Shown here in pieces: positions 26,236 to 35,661 of a DNA stretch of 64,000 nucleotides. The position numbers and the translations under genes are program-made. The stretch is from Urbifossiella sp046350095 (GTDB taxonomy: Bacteria > Planctomycetota > Planctomycetia > Gemmatales > Gemmataceae). The DNA is taken from contig JAXMBA010000004.1 in NCBI GenBank assembly GCA_046350095.1, forward strand, positions 372,001-436,000, given 5' to 3'. Position 1 is the stretch's first letter. Every line of letters begins with the position of its first letter. A model generated the notes under the pieces. That model was not told where the DNA came from, did not search any database, and worked only from the letters and a program-made list of their open reading frames with translations.

Positions 26236-26263
26236 TCGTGGCTCCGGTTCGGGGCTGGGGTAG

Positions 26264-26710
26264 TTAGCGATTGATCTCGATGGCCTTCAACTCGGTCGCC
26301 CCGGCGGCGATCGTGGCGGTGAGGCCGGAGGTGTTCGGGTCGGCGTACTTGGCCGGAAGGCGATTCGCCGGCGGGTCGTCGGCCCGCGCGCCGGCGAGCC
26401 ACTGTTCGACCGTGACGCGGTACTCGCCGGCCGGAGCGCCGTCGCCGGCGGTGTGCGTGGTGAGGGTAAAGGAGCCGTCCGCGGTCACCTTGCCGCGCGG
26501 CTTCGGGGCGTCGGACGCGGCCGGGTTTACCGGGTGCAGTACGACGGTGGCGTGCTCCGCGGCCTTCTTGTTGACGAGAACCGTCCCTTTCACCGGGTAC
26601 AGTTCCGGCCCCTTGGTCCCGCAGCCGCTGAAGGTCACGCCCGCACAGGTGACGAAGCCCGCCAGAATGCGGCGGAGCGGCGGCGGAGAGCGGAACGCGG
26701 CAACGGTCAC
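26264..26710 (-). CDS. Small lipoprotein paired with DUF1559 protein
   Basis: 148 residues. Signal peptide with lipobox FSGC (Cys 30), then YPVKGTVLVNKKAAEHATVVLHP, a beta-sandwich segment of carboxypeptidase-regulatory-like type common in planctomycete lipoproteins. The C-terminus (ADGSFTLTTHTAGDGAPAGEYRVTV) completes the fold. Located 28 bases before the pseudopilin gene; this tandem recurs often in planctomycetes. Two possible regulatory elements lie upstream (26729-26758 and 26813-26830). Confidence 0.85.
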   Translation of the reverse strand: MTVAAFRSPPPLRRILAGFVTCAGVTFSGCGTKGPELYPVKGTVLVNKKAAEHATVVLHPVNPAASDAPKPRGKVTADGSFTLTTHTAGDGAPAGEYRVTVEQWLAGARADDPPANRLPAKYADPNTSGLTATIAAGATELKAIEINR

Positions 26711-26728
26711 GACAGCCTCCAGTCAGCA

Positions 26729-26758
26729 ACACGACCAGAATCATCAACTTGGTCGTGT
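26729..26758. promoter_or_regulatory. Inverted repeat in the leader of the lipoprotein/pseudopilin operon
   Basis: ACACGACCA (26729-26737) and TGGTCGTGT (26750-26758), perfect 9-bp arms with a 12-base centre, 19-48 bases upstream of the lipoprotein start. Operator or leader hairpin. Confidence 0.45.
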
Positions 26759-26812
26759 AGCAACTGTATCGGCGCAATCGGGCTGCGTCCAGCGATAAAA
26801 ATCACTTTGTCG

Positions 26813-26830
26813 GTGCAAATTGTGCAAATT
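26813..26830. repeat. Tandem 9-bp direct repeat GTGCAAATT
   Basis: Two exact copies side by side (26813-26821 and 26822-26830) in an AT-rich patch about 100-120 bases upstream of the lipoprotein gene and downstream of cysA. Such tandem sites can bind a helix-turn-helix activator. Confidence 0.45.
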
Positions 26831-26911
26831 CAGAAACGAAAACACGTTGCGACATGTGACGCTACTCGCGGCGATGCTCGCCGAGCATCACTACAAGCGG
26901 CGGGAGAAGGA

Positions 26912-27976
26912 TCAGATCGCGTAGTCCGGCGTGAAGATGGTTGCCGACTTCGGAGTTACATACACGGCCTCTCGCGTCCGGAGGCCGAGCTGCCGGTAGC
27001 GCTCCAGTGGCAGGTCGACGTTGAGCATCAGCCCGAAGTCCTCGGCGAGCAGTCGCACCTTCACGACCGAGCCGGCAGGGTTGATGTGGACCACCTCCGC
27101 GGACATGCAGTTGCCGGCGTCCGCGGTGCGCGAGATGTCCAGCTCGTGCGGCCGGATGTAGGCGTCGGCGTGGCCGTCCGCCTGCTCGAACAGTTTGCCC
27201 GGCAACTCGACCCTGTGCTTCTCGCCGAACAGCGCCCGGCCACCCTCCACGCGCACCGGCAGCTTGTTGACGTTGCCCAGGAAGTCCATCACGAAGGCGT
27301 TCGCGGGGTGCTCGAACACCTCGATCGGGCTGCCGACCTGCTCGATCTTTCCCTTGTTCATCACGACGACACGGTCGGCCACCTCGAACGCTTCTTCTTG
27401 ATCGTGAGTCACGAAGATGCTGGTGACGTGCGACTCGTCGTGGAACTGCCGCAGCCAGTGGCGGAGCTCGGTGCGGACCTTGGCGTCGAGCGCGCCGAAC
27501 GGCTCGTCGAGCAGTAAGACTTTCGGTTCCGGGGCCAGCGCGCGGGCCAGGGCGATGCGCTGCCGCTGCCCGCCCGAGAGGGCCGCGGGGTAGCGCTCGG
27601 CCTTCTCCGGCAGGCGGACGAGATTCAAAAGCTTCATCACCCGGTCGCGGATCCGGTCCTCCGGCCACTTCCGTACGCGGAGGCCGAAGGCCACGTTCTC
27701 GAACACGGTCATGTGCCGGAACAGGGCGTAGTGCTGGAACACGAAGCCGACGTGCCGGTCCTTCGCGGAGCGGTGCGTGATGTCGTCGGCCTCGTGATGC
27801 ACGCTGCCGCTGTCGGCGATTTCGAGCCCGGCGATGATCCGCAGTAGTGTCGTCTTGCCGGAACCGCTCGGGCCGAGCAGCGCGACCAACTCCCCGGCGG
27901 GGCACCCGACCGAGACGCCGTCGAGGGCGACGAACTCGCCGAACCGCTTGCTCACGTTCGTGGCGGTGATGCTCAT
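26912..27976 (-). CDS. cysA: Sulfate/thiosulfate-type ABC transporter ATP-binding protein (CysA-like)
   Basis: 354 residues. Walker A GPSGSGKT (about 36-43), Q-loop, signature LSGGQRQRIALARAL, Walker B VLLLDEP, H-switch THD, and a C-terminal TOBE-like regulatory domain (AYIRPHELDI). The length and the GLRVRKW segment fit the CysA group, which energises sulfate or thiosulfate import; molybdate or spermidine relatives are close. No permease (CysT/CysW) or binding-protein gene is next to it, so its partners are elsewhere. The ATG at 27976 fits the MSITATNVSK start. A small hairpin lies at 26873-26889 after the stop. Confidence 0.82.
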   Translation of the reverse strand: MSITATNVSKRFGEFVALDGVSVGCPAGELVALLGPSGSGKTTLLRIIAGLEIADSGSVHHEADDITHRSAKDRHVGFVFQHYALFRHMTVFENVAFGLRVRKWPEDRIRDRVMKLLNLVRLPEKAERYPAALSGGQRQRIALARALAPEPKVLLLDEPFGALDAKVRTELRHWLRQFHDESHVTSIFVTHDQEEAFEVADRVVVMNKGKIEQVGSPIEVFEHPANAFVMDFLGNVNKLPVRVEGGRALFGEKHRVELPGKLFEQADGHADAYIRPHELDISRTADAGNCMSAEVVHINPAGSVVKVRLLAEDFGLMLNVDLPLERYRQLGLRTREAVYVTPKSATIFTPDYAI

Positions 27977-28107
27977 GGCTTCCCGGGGCGGGCGCGGTAT
28001 CCTGACCCGAACCATCGGCCGAACCGGACCGCGGCTTGAGCCGAATTCGTCGCTTGGTTTATCAGATTAGTCGGCAATCCGCCACTCTGCTCCCCCGGGC
28101 CGCACCC

Positions 28108-29181
28108 ATGTCGCGTCGTCCGAAGTCGCCACAGCCGGAGCCGAAAAAGCTGTCTTGGCTCCCGATCGTTGCGGTGGTCGGCGTGGGGGCCCTCGTCGGC
28201 GTCCTCTCCGTGGTCGGCTTCAAGTCGGGGGACCCGTCGGACCGAGTCGCACTCGGCCTCGCCGACGACGCGCCCGGCGAGATGGTACTCGTCCCCGGCG
28301 GCACGTTCACGATGGGCCGAGCCGACGGTCCGGCCGACGAGCAGCCGACCCACGAAGTGACGCTGGCCCCGTTCTACCTCGACAAGACCGAGGTGACCAA
28401 CGCCCAGTTCGCGGCCTTCGTGCGGGCGACCGGCTACGTCACTGTCGCGGAGCGAAAACCAGAGGCGCGGAAGTACCCCGGCGCGGACCCGGAAAAGCTC
28501 GTGCCCGGTTCGGCGGTCTTCTACGCGGCGGAGGCGTCTCTCGACCCGCGGACGTGGCCCGCGGCCTACCCGCCGTGGTGGAAGTACGTGCCGGGGGCGT
28601 GCTGGCGCCGGCCGGAGGGGCACGGCACCGACCTCACGGGGAAAGCGAACTTTCCCGTCGTGCAAATCGCGTGGGACGACGCCGCGGCCTACGCCCGCTG
28701 GGCCGGCAAGCGGCTGCCCACCGAAGCGGAGTGGGAGTACGCGGCCCGCGGCGGGCTGGCCCAAAAGCCGTACTGCTGGGGCGACGCCCACCAAGGGCAG
28801 GAGGGCAAGTGGTACGCGAACGCCCACCAAGGCAGCTTCCCGAAGACCGACACCGGCGCGGACGGCTTCGCCGGCGTCGCCCCGGTCGGCAGCTTCCCCG
28901 CGAACGGCTACGGGCTCCACGACATGAGCGGCAACGTGTGGGAGTGGTGCGCCGACTGGTACGACCCCGACTACTACGCGCGGTCGCCGCGCTCCAACCC
29001 GCCGGGCCCGGACGGCGGCGTGCTCGGCCCGGACGGCGTCGCCGAGCGCGTGCGCCGCGGCGGCTCGTACCTCTGCGACGACACGTACTGCAAGCGCTAC
29101 CTGCCGTCGGCCCGCGACAAGGACCCGACCGACAGCAGCGCCACGCACACCGGCTTCCGGTGCGCGAAGACCGTGCCGTGA
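28108..29181 (+). CDS. Formylglycine-generating enzyme (SUMF1/FGE family), membrane-anchored
   Basis: 357 residues. Transmembrane helix at about 18-40 (LSWLPIVAVVGVGALVGVL), then a C-type-lectin-like FGE fold starting GEMVLVPGGTFTMG. The second half carries LPTEAEWEYAARGGL and MSGNVWEWCADW. The two catalytic cysteines of true FGEs are present: C323 and C328 in LCDDTYCKRY, so it could oxidise the Cys of sulfatases to formylglycine with copper and O2. The N-terminal anchor points the enzyme outside the cytoplasm. The ATG at 28108 is the first with a good context. Divergent from cysA by about 130 bases. Confidence 0.9.
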   Translation: MSRRPKSPQPEPKKLSWLPIVAVVGVGALVGVLSVVGFKSGDPSDRVALGLADDAPGEMVLVPGGTFTMGRADGPADEQPTHEVTLAPFYLDKTEVTNAQFAAFVRATGYVTVAERKPEARKYPGADPEKLVPGSAVFYAAEASLDPRTWPAAYPPWWKYVPGACWRRPEGHGTDLTGKANFPVVQIAWDDAAAYARWAGKRLPTEAEWEYAARGGLAQKPYCWGDAHQGQEGKWYANAHQGSFPKTDTGADGFAGVAPVGSFPANGYGLHDMSGNVWEWCADWYDPDYYARSPRSNPPGPDGGVLGPDGVAERVRRGGSYLCDDTYCKRYLPSARDKDPTDSSATHTGFRCAKTVP

Positions 29182-29251
29182 GTTGGGGTTGAGTGCCCCG
29201 GCGCGGGCGCTGTACTCTCCCCGCTTGAACCTTCCCCCATCGGGCCGCGGC

Positions 29252-32200
29252 ATGGACGCCGAGCCGAGTACGTCCGTCGCCGTCGAGCGGGTGACCGAAC
29301 CGTTCTCGGGGATGCGCCTCGTCCGCGTCACCGGCTACTGGCAAGGCGCGTCCGCGCCGCCGACCCACTTCGACGTCCGCCTGGACGGTGAGACGGTCAC
29401 GCGCTGCGAGCCGGTGGCCGTGACCGTCGGCGGGCAGGCGCGGGTCAACTTCGGTACGCAGTTCCCCGAGGAACACGCCGGCACGCTGGCCGTCGTGGCT
29501 GTCTTTCCCACAGGCGAACACGCGCTCGCCTCGCGGCCCGTCGCCTCGCTCGACACCGTGGCCGACACGCCGCGCCAACCCGGCTTCCTCGGCAGGGTGT
29601 TGAGGTCGGTCGCGTCCGGCGAGGTCGTGTCGCCGACGAGGTGGGCGGCGCGCCTCGGCCGCGCCGCGGCCAGAGCGACCGAGTTGCGGGAGAAGGTACA
29701 GGGCCGGCTACTCGCCCGCCGCTTCCGCCCGCGCGACCCGCACCTCGGCTACGCCGAGAGCACGGCGGTCTCGCCGCGCCTCCGCGCGGCGATGACCGCC
29801 GAGATCGATCGCTTTCGTTACCGTCCGACGTTCAGCATCCTGGTGCCGGTCTACCTCGACGAGAAAAAGAAGATCGGGTCGCAGTGGCTCCGGCGGGCCG
29901 TGGAATCGGTGCGCGCGCAGGTGTACCCGCACTGGGAATTGTGCCTCGCCGACGACGCCTCCACCGACCCCGACCTGCTCCGCTACCTGGACCGCCTGCC
30001 GGCCGACCCGCGCATCAAGCTCGTGCGCCGCGCCGAGAACGGCCACATCTGCCGGGCCACGAACAGCGCCGCCGACCTGGCGACCGGCGAGTTCGTCTCC
30101 CTCCTCGACCACGACGACGAACTCGCGCCGCACGCCCTGTTCGCCGTCGCCGAGCGGTTGCAGACCCGGCCCGACGCCGACCTGATCTACTCCGACGAGG
30201 ACAAGGTCGATGCCGCCGGCCGCCGCTACGACCCGCAGTTCAAGCCGGATTGGTCGCCGGAACTGCTCCTGAGTTACAACTACGTCAACCACTTCACGAC
30301 GATCCGCCGCGCCGTGTTCGAGGCCGCCGGCCGCTTCCGCCCTGGCTTCGAAGGCTCCCAGGATCACGATCTGCTGTTGCGCGTGACGGAGCGTACCGAC
30401 CGCGTCGAGCACATTCCGCAGGTGCTGTACCACTGGCGGTCGCTGCCCGACTCCACGGCGACGGCCGCGGGCGTGAAGACCTACGTCCACACGTCCGGCC
30501 GCCGGGCCGTGGCCGAGGCGCTTACCCGTCGCGGCATCGCCGCCGAGCTATACGTCCCGCCGTTCGCCGAGAAGTTGGGGCTGCCGGTACTCGCGCTCGA
30601 CGGGCCCGACGACGGCCCAGGTGTGGCGGTGATCGTGAGCGGCGAGGCCGAGGCGGCACGGCGCACGGTGCGTTCCTTGCGGCAGACGACGGCGTACCGC
30701 GGCCTCACCGACTACCTGGTGATCGACCGCGACCCGCCCGCCGAGCGTCTCAACCGCATGGCCGCGGGCCGCACGGAAGACCTGTTGTTGTTCCTCGAAG
30801 CCGGCTGTGAGCCGACCGACCCGCGATGGCTGTCGCGGCTCGTGGCGAACCTCGGCGTTCCCGGCATCGGCGCCGTCGGCGGCCGGACCGTGGACGCGAC
30901 CGGGGCCGTGCTCGACGCCGGTATCGTGACCGGCATGCGCGACGGCATCGCCCCCGCCCCGGCCTTCGCGGGGCTGGCGCCGAACGCGATCAGTTACTAC
31001 TTCTACGCCGAGGTGACGCGGAACGTGTCGGCCGTGAGCGGCCGCTGCCTCCTGACGCGCCGCGACACGTTCGAGCAACTGGGCGGCTTCGACGCCCGCC
31101 GCTACCCGCACTCGCTGTGGGACGTGGACTACTCGCTGCGGGTTCGTGGCCGCGGGCTCAGGTGCGCCGTCGTCGCGGGCGCGGAACTAAGGCAAACCGG
31201 CGGCGCGGTGCCGGACGGCCGGCCGACGGAACTCTTGTCGCTGAAGCGTGCTTACGGCCGCCTCCCGGACGCGTTCCACAACCCGAACTGTTCCGAGCGT
31301 GTGCCGTGGGAGCCGGGCCGTGACGCCCCGCTGTCACTGCCGGCGGAGGCGACGCGGCCGGCGGTGCGGGCGCTGGTCGTGGCCCACAACCTGAACAACC
31401 CCGAGGGCGCGCCGCGCTACCTGTCCGAGATCGTGCTAGGCCTGCGCGACCGCGGCGCGATCGCCCCCGTGGTCGTGTCGCCGCTCGGCGGCCCGGGGGC
31501 CGCGGTGTACGCCGACGCCGGCATCCCCGTTGCCGTGCGCGAGACGCCGCAGAGCCGCCGGTTCGTGGACGGCCTGTGGACGCCGGCCGAGTACCGTGCC
31601 GCGCGCCGCACCGCCGACGCCGTGTTGAGGCGGCACTGCCCCGAGGTGGTGATCGCCAACACGCTGACGACTTTTCCGCTCGTGGAAGCCGCCGCGCGGG
31701 CCGGCATCCCCGCGGTGTGGATCATCCACGAAAGCTACTCCCGGGAGAACCTGGTGCGGCTGTTCCCGCCGTTCGCGCGGGCGCGCGTCGAACTGGCGTT
31801 CGCGCTGGCGACGCGGGTCGTCCCCGCGTCGCACGACACCGCGGCGCTGTTCGCGCGTCTGAACACACGCGGCAACGTCCGGGTGATCCACAACGGGCTC
31901 GACCCGGCGGCCTTCCCGCCGGTCCGGAAGCAGAACACCGGCCCCGTCCGGTTCCTGGCCGTCGGCACGATTTGCGAGCGGAAGGGGCAGCACACACTGA
32001 TCGAGGCCGCGGCGCGACTGGCGCGCGAGCGGACCGACTTCGCCTGCGACCTGGTCGGCCTGCGCGGCGGCATCCCCTACGCCGACTACTGCCGCGAGTT
32101 GGTCCGCCGCCACGGGCTCGGCGGGATTGTAAACCTGGTGCCCGAGACCGACCGCGTGACCGAGTACCTCCGCGCCGCGGACGTGTTTGTCTGCACGTCG

Positions 32201-32548
32201 CACATGGAGACGTTCAGCCGGGCCGTGCTCGAAGCCGAGGCGTTCGGACTGCCCATACTCTCGACGCCCGTTCACGGCGTACCCGAGCAGGTGTTCTGGG
32301 GCGCGAACGCCCTCCGCTTCGAGTTCGGCGATGCCGCCGGGCTCGCCGGCCGGATGCGCGACGTGCTCGCGAACCCGGGCCTGCGCGGCCGCATGGCGAC
32401 CGAGTCGCGGGCCGCGTTCGACCTGCACCTGACGCAGAGCGAAATGCTCGACCGCTACGCCGCCGTGATCCTGTCCGTCGCCCGGCAGGGGCCGCGGGGC
32501 CGCACGCCACTTCCGGCGTCGCCGCCCGCCGCCCGGCGGGCCGCCTGA
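29252..32548 (+). CDS. Multidomain glycosyltransferase (GT2 + GT2-like + GT4)
   Basis: 1098 residues. An N-terminal region (1-190) carries a small beta domain then a helical linker. The first GT2 domain (about 195-470) has ILVPVYLDEKKK, DDAS (DxD-like) and DHDDE, the sugar-nucleotide and metal sites. A second, degenerate GT2-like segment follows (about 475-690, GGFDARRYPHSLWDVDYSLR). The C-terminal GT4 domain (about 705-1085) has VRALVVAHNLNNPEGAPRY and the EX7E-type site METFSRAVLEAEAFG. Builds extracellular polysaccharide or glycoprotein glycans. It starts an operon with the next two genes: 10 bases, then a 4-base overlap. The start is the ATG of MDAEPSTS. Confidence 0.88.
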   Translation: MDAEPSTSVAVERVTEPFSGMRLVRVTGYWQGASAPPTHFDVRLDGETVTRCEPVAVTVGGQARVNFGTQFPEEHAGTLAVVAVFPTGEHALASRPVASLDTVADTPRQPGFLGRVLRSVASGEVVSPTRWAARLGRAAARATELREKVQGRLLARRFRPRDPHLGYAESTAVSPRLRAAMTAEIDRFRYRPTFSILVPVYLDEKKKIGSQWLRRAVESVRAQVYPHWELCLADDASTDPDLLRYLDRLPADPRIKLVRRAENGHICRATNSAADLATGEFVSLLDHDDELAPHALFAVAERLQTRPDADLIYSDEDKVDAAGRRYDPQFKPDWSPELLLSYNYVNHFTTIRRAVFEAAGRFRPGFEGSQDHDLLLRVTERTDRVEHIPQVLYHWRSLPDSTATAAGVKTYVHTSGRRAVAEALTRRGIAAELYVPPFAEKLGLPVLALDGPDDGPGVAVIVSGEAEAARRTVRSLRQTTAYRGLTDYLVIDRDPPAERLNRMAAGRTEDLLLFLEAGCEPTDPRWLSRLVANLGVPGIGAVGGRTVDATGAVLDAGIVTGMRDGIAPAPAFAGLAPNAISYYFYAEVTRNVSAVSGRCLLTRRDTFEQLGGFDARRYPHSLWDVDYSLRVRGRGLRCAVVAGAELRQTGGAVPDGRPTELLSLKRAYGRLPDAFHNPNCSERVPWEPGRDAPLSLPAEATRPAVRALVVAHNLNNPEGAPRYLSEIVLGLRDRGAIAPVVVSPLGGPGAAVYADAGIPVAVRETPQSRRFVDGLWTPAEYRAARRTADAVLRRHCPEVVIANTLTTFPLVEAAARAGIPAVWIIHESYSRENLVRLFPPFARARVELAFALATRVVPASHDTAALFARLNTRGNVRVIHNGLDPAAFPPVRKQNTGPVRFLAVGTICERKGQHTLIEAAARLARERTDFACDLVGLRGGIPYADYCRELVRRHGLGGIVNLVPETDRVTEYLRAADVFVCTSHMETFSRAVLEAEAFGLPILSTPVHGVPEQVFWGANALRFEFGDAAGLAGRMRDVLANPGLRGRMATESRAAFDLHLTQSEMLDRYAAVILSVARQGPRGRTPLPASPPAARRAA

Positions 32549-32558
32549 GGAGCCGGAC

Positions 32559-34187
32559 GTGCCGCCGAGTGCCACCCCGTTGTCACCACTGGTCGGTCGC
32601 CTGGGTCGGTGGGCACGCGCCGCCCGACGCCGGGTGCGCCTGGCGCTCGCCGGCGAGAGGCGCGAGCACTTCTTCGACCTCGCCGACGCCGAGCTGGTGA
32701 CCCGTGCCCTGGGTGCGCCGCCGACCCACGGCGGCGACGTGGCCAGCGGCGAGTTGCTTTACGAACTCCGCGACGACCTCCGCACGCACTTCCCGCTCGG
32801 CCTCACGCCGGCCCAGCGCGGCGCGTTCCTACACTGGCACGCCGCGCACGGCTGGGACGGGATCCCCGCTCAGCCGCTGGACCTTCTGGCGTACCTGCGC
32901 GAACTCGACGCCACGCCCGACCGCGGGCTCGTCGCCACCTACCTCGTGCAGCCCGGGTGGCAAGCCGCGCAGCCGGACGCGCTCACGCCCGCGGGGTGGG
33001 AACCGTTCAAGCGCTGGCTCGGCGCGAAGTACGGCGTCCGCAGCGGCTGGCTCCGCCGGGCGAATTTGCCTAACAACCTGCCCCCGGGCCGTGGCGACGG
33101 CGTGACCCTACTCGGCCTGTTTCGTTACGTGTCCGGCCTGCAACAGGCCGCAGTCGGCGTCGCCGAGTCGTTCGCGGCCGTCGGCGTGCCGGTGGCGTTG
33201 CGCGACATCCCGACTCGCAACAACCGCGACGGCCGCCGCCGCGAAGGGTTCCTCGCGCTCGAGCCGCACCCGGTCACGGTCCTGAACGCCGGCCTCGACA
33301 TGCCGGTTCCCGAAGCCTACCGCCTTGCCGGCCTCCACCCGCGGCCCGGGGTGAAGCGCGTTGCCGTGTGGTTCTGGGAGCTGGAGGAAGTGCCCGCCGC
33401 GTGGCACGAGCGCGGCCGCGACGTGGACGAGGTGTGGGCGCCGACACGCTTCATCGCCGACGCCCTGCGCGTGCTCGGCAAGCCGGTCTACCCGATGCTC
33501 CCCGCGGTGCAGCTACCGGCGTTCACGCCGCGGCCCAAGTCGTACTTCGGGCTGTCACCTGAGCGGTTCACGTTTTTATTCGTGTTCGACATGAACAGCC
33601 GGCTGCCGCGGAAGAACCCGGTTGCTCTGATCCGGGCGTTCCGACAGGCGTTCCGACCCGACGAGCCGGTCGAGTTGGCGATCAAGGTGAGCCCGCAGGG
33701 CGAGTTCTACCCCGACTGGTGGCGCGAACTCCGCACCGCGGCGCGCGACGCCGGGGTGCGACTGATCGACCAGAGGTTGAGCCGCGACGAGTTGCTCGCG
33801 CTGATGAACGCCGCGGACGCCTACGCCTCGCTGCACCGCTCCGAGGGCTTCGGCCTGACCATGGCCGAGGCGATGCTGTTGGGCAAGCCGACGGTCGCCA
33901 CCGGCTACTCCGGCAACCTCGACTTCATGACGCCGGAGAACAGCTACCTCGTGGACTACACCCGGACCGTGATCGAGGACGACACGCCGCCGTACCCGAA
34001 GGGCTGCGTCTGGGCCGAGCCGTCGGTGGCGAACGCCGCCGAGTTGCTGCGCCGCGTCCACGACCACCCAGCCGAGGCGCGGGCCAAGGCCGAGCGCGGC
34101 CGCGCCGAACTGCACGAACTCTTGTCGCCCGCGGCCGCGGGTGAGCGAATGAAGGCGCGGCTCGACGCACTCCGAGGGTCCGTATGA
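32559..34187 (+). CDS. GT4-family glycosyltransferase
   Basis: 542 residues. GT-B fold: the N-terminal half is unusual, with a helical region (about 1-170) that is not a standard GT4 start. The C-terminal Rossmann half has FTFLFVFDMNSRLPRKNP (nucleotide site), then HRSEGFGLTMAEAMLLGKP, the GT4 EX7E motif. No membrane helix. The GTG at 32559 follows TGAGGAG (good SD, 7 bases), 10 bases after the previous stop. The frame overlaps the next gene by 4 bases (ATGA), so the three are cotranscribed. Acceptor unknown. Confidence 0.85.
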   Translation: MPPSATPLSPLVGRLGRWARAARRRVRLALAGERREHFFDLADAELVTRALGAPPTHGGDVASGELLYELRDDLRTHFPLGLTPAQRGAFLHWHAAHGWDGIPAQPLDLLAYLRELDATPDRGLVATYLVQPGWQAAQPDALTPAGWEPFKRWLGAKYGVRSGWLRRANLPNNLPPGRGDGVTLLGLFRYVSGLQQAAVGVAESFAAVGVPVALRDIPTRNNRDGRRREGFLALEPHPVTVLNAGLDMPVPEAYRLAGLHPRPGVKRVAVWFWELEEVPAAWHERGRDVDEVWAPTRFIADALRVLGKPVYPMLPAVQLPAFTPRPKSYFGLSPERFTFLFVFDMNSRLPRKNPVALIRAFRQAFRPDEPVELAIKVSPQGEFYPDWWRELRTAARDAGVRLIDQRLSRDELLALMNAADAYASLHRSEGFGLTMAEAMLLGKPTVATGYSGNLDFMTPENSYLVDYTRTVIEDDTPPYPKGCVWAEPSVANAAELLRRVHDHPAEARAKAERGRAELHELLSPAAAGERMKARLDALRGSV

Positions 34188-35620
34188 CGCCGCAGCTCGT
34201 CCGCCTCCGACTGCCGTACCTGTCGCCGACGAAGCTCGGTCGACTCGCCGTGGACGCCGTCGTGGTGTACGCCCTGTTCTGGGCGTCTCACGCCGTCTAC
34301 CGCGGCTCGACAGGGGTGCCCCAGGTGTGCGACTCGGCGTACTCGATGGCCGTCGCCGAGACGCTGGCGAAAACCGGCTCGCCCGACATCACCGCCACCG
34401 TGCCGACGGACGCGGCCGCGCGGGGATCGCTCCCCGGGTACCAGTCTGCCGGCAACCTGCCGTACCACGTCGTGCCGCACCCGCCCGGCTCCGGTCGGCT
34501 GTACTACGGCTATCCCTACGGCTCCGTGCTGCTGTCGGTGCCGTGGGTGAAGCACTACTCGGCACGCGGCCTCTCCGCGCTCGACGCCGACGGCCACCTC
34601 AGCTACGCGAACGAGTGCGAGATCCAGACGCGCGTCGCGGCGCGGGTCGCGGCGCTGCTGGTCGTGCTGCTGTACCTCGTCGGCCGGGCCGTGCTCCCGG
34701 CGTGGGCGGCAGCTCTGGTCGCGGTCGGGTTCGCGTTCGGCTCGCCGGTTTGGAGTACGCTGGCGCGGTCGATGTGGTCGCACACGTGGGCCGCGGTTTG
34801 GCTCAGCGCGGCCATTGGGCTGCTGCTCGCGGGTCGGCGCGTCGAACGGCCGACATGGCGCTCGGATTTACTCCTCGGCGTCGGCGTGGGGTCGTGCCTG
34901 TTCTGGGCGGCGTTCTGCCGCCAGCACCTCGCCATCTCCGGGTTCGCGGTCGGCGCGTATCTGCTGCCGTGGAACCGCCGGCAACTGGCCTTCACGCTGC
35001 TCGGGGGCGGCGCCTGGGTGGCAGGGATGGTGGGGGCGAGCCTGTACGCCTTCGGCACGCCGACGCCGCCGTCGGTCTACACCGCGGGGATGATCGACGG
35101 CCGTGACGTGGCGGAGCGATTCTTCTGGCTAATGCTGTCGCCGAGCCGCGGGCTGCTCGTGTACTGCCCGTTCCTCGTCGTCGTGGGGGCGATGCTCGTC
35201 GCCTTCCGCCGCACGCTGCCGGACAAGCCGCTGCTGCTACCGTCGCTGATCGCGGTCGGCGTGCATACCGCGGTGTTCTCCTGCTACGTCGGCTGGTACG
35301 GCGGCTGGAGCTACGGGCCGCGCTACTTCTGTGACGTGCTGCCGTGGTTCGCCCTGCTCACGGTGCTGGCCGTGCGCGGGATGCTGGCCGACGACGGCCG
35401 CGGCCGCAAGCTGCTGGCGTCGAGCGCACTCCTGGCGGCGGGCGTGTGGGGCGCGTGGGTGCACGGTCGGGGGGCGAACGTGCCGGCGACGTGGATGTGG
35501 AACGACCGCGTGAATCTGGTCGGCGACGAACCCGCGATGAAGGAGTGGGGGCACCCACAGTTCCTCGCGGGAATCACGTTCGAGGTCCGGCCCGACGGGT
35601 CGGTCGTGGAACTGCGATAA
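34184..35620 (+). CDS. Multi-pass membrane protein, glycosyltransferase-operon partner
   Basis: 478 residues with about ten hydrophobic helices, the layout of GT-C/PMT-like lipid-linked sugar transferases or polysaccharide assembly proteins. A large first outside loop between helices 1 and 2 has conserved-looking acidic and Tyr residues (CDSAYSMAVAETLAKTG, YYGYPYGS). The last loop contains YVGWYGGWSYGPRYFCD. No Dolichyl-P-mannose signature was clear, so the exact type is open. Coupled to the GT4 gene by a 4-base overlap. A strong terminator follows at once. Confidence 0.7.
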   Translation: MTPQLVRLRLPYLSPTKLGRLAVDAVVVYALFWASHAVYRGSTGVPQVCDSAYSMAVAETLAKTGSPDITATVPTDAAARGSLPGYQSAGNLPYHVVPHPPGSGRLYYGYPYGSVLLSVPWVKHYSARGLSALDADGHLSYANECEIQTRVAARVAALLVVLLYLVGRAVLPAWAAALVAVGFAFGSPVWSTLARSMWSHTWAAVWLSAAIGLLLAGRRVERPTWRSDLLLGVGVGSCLFWAAFCRQHLAISGFAVGAYLLPWNRRQLAFTLLGGGAWVAGMVGASLYAFGTPTPPSVYTAGMIDGRDVAERFFWLMLSPSRGLLVYCPFLVVVGAMLVAFRRTLPDKPLLLPSLIAVGVHTAVFSCYVGWYGGWSYGPRYFCDVLPWFALLTVLAVRGMLADDGRGRKLLASSALLAAGVWGAWVHGRGANVPATWMWNDRVNLVGDEPAMKEWGHPQFLAGITFEVRPDGSVVELR

Positions 35621-35623
35621 CGG

Positions 35624-35657
35624 AGAAGGCCCACCCGACGTGCCGGGTGGGCCTTCT
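35624..35657 (+). terminator. Terminator of the glycosylation operon
   Basis: Perfect 14-bp stem AGAAGGCCCACCCG (35624-35637) with complement (35644-35657) and a 6-base loop, just after the stop. It also serves as a barrier before the minus-strand tRNA. Confidence 0.8.
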
Positions 35658-35661
35658 GGTG

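Noticed and set aside
26912..29181. Sulfate-uptake operon around cysA
   Set aside because: No permease or binding protein; the neighbour is divergent and of another function.
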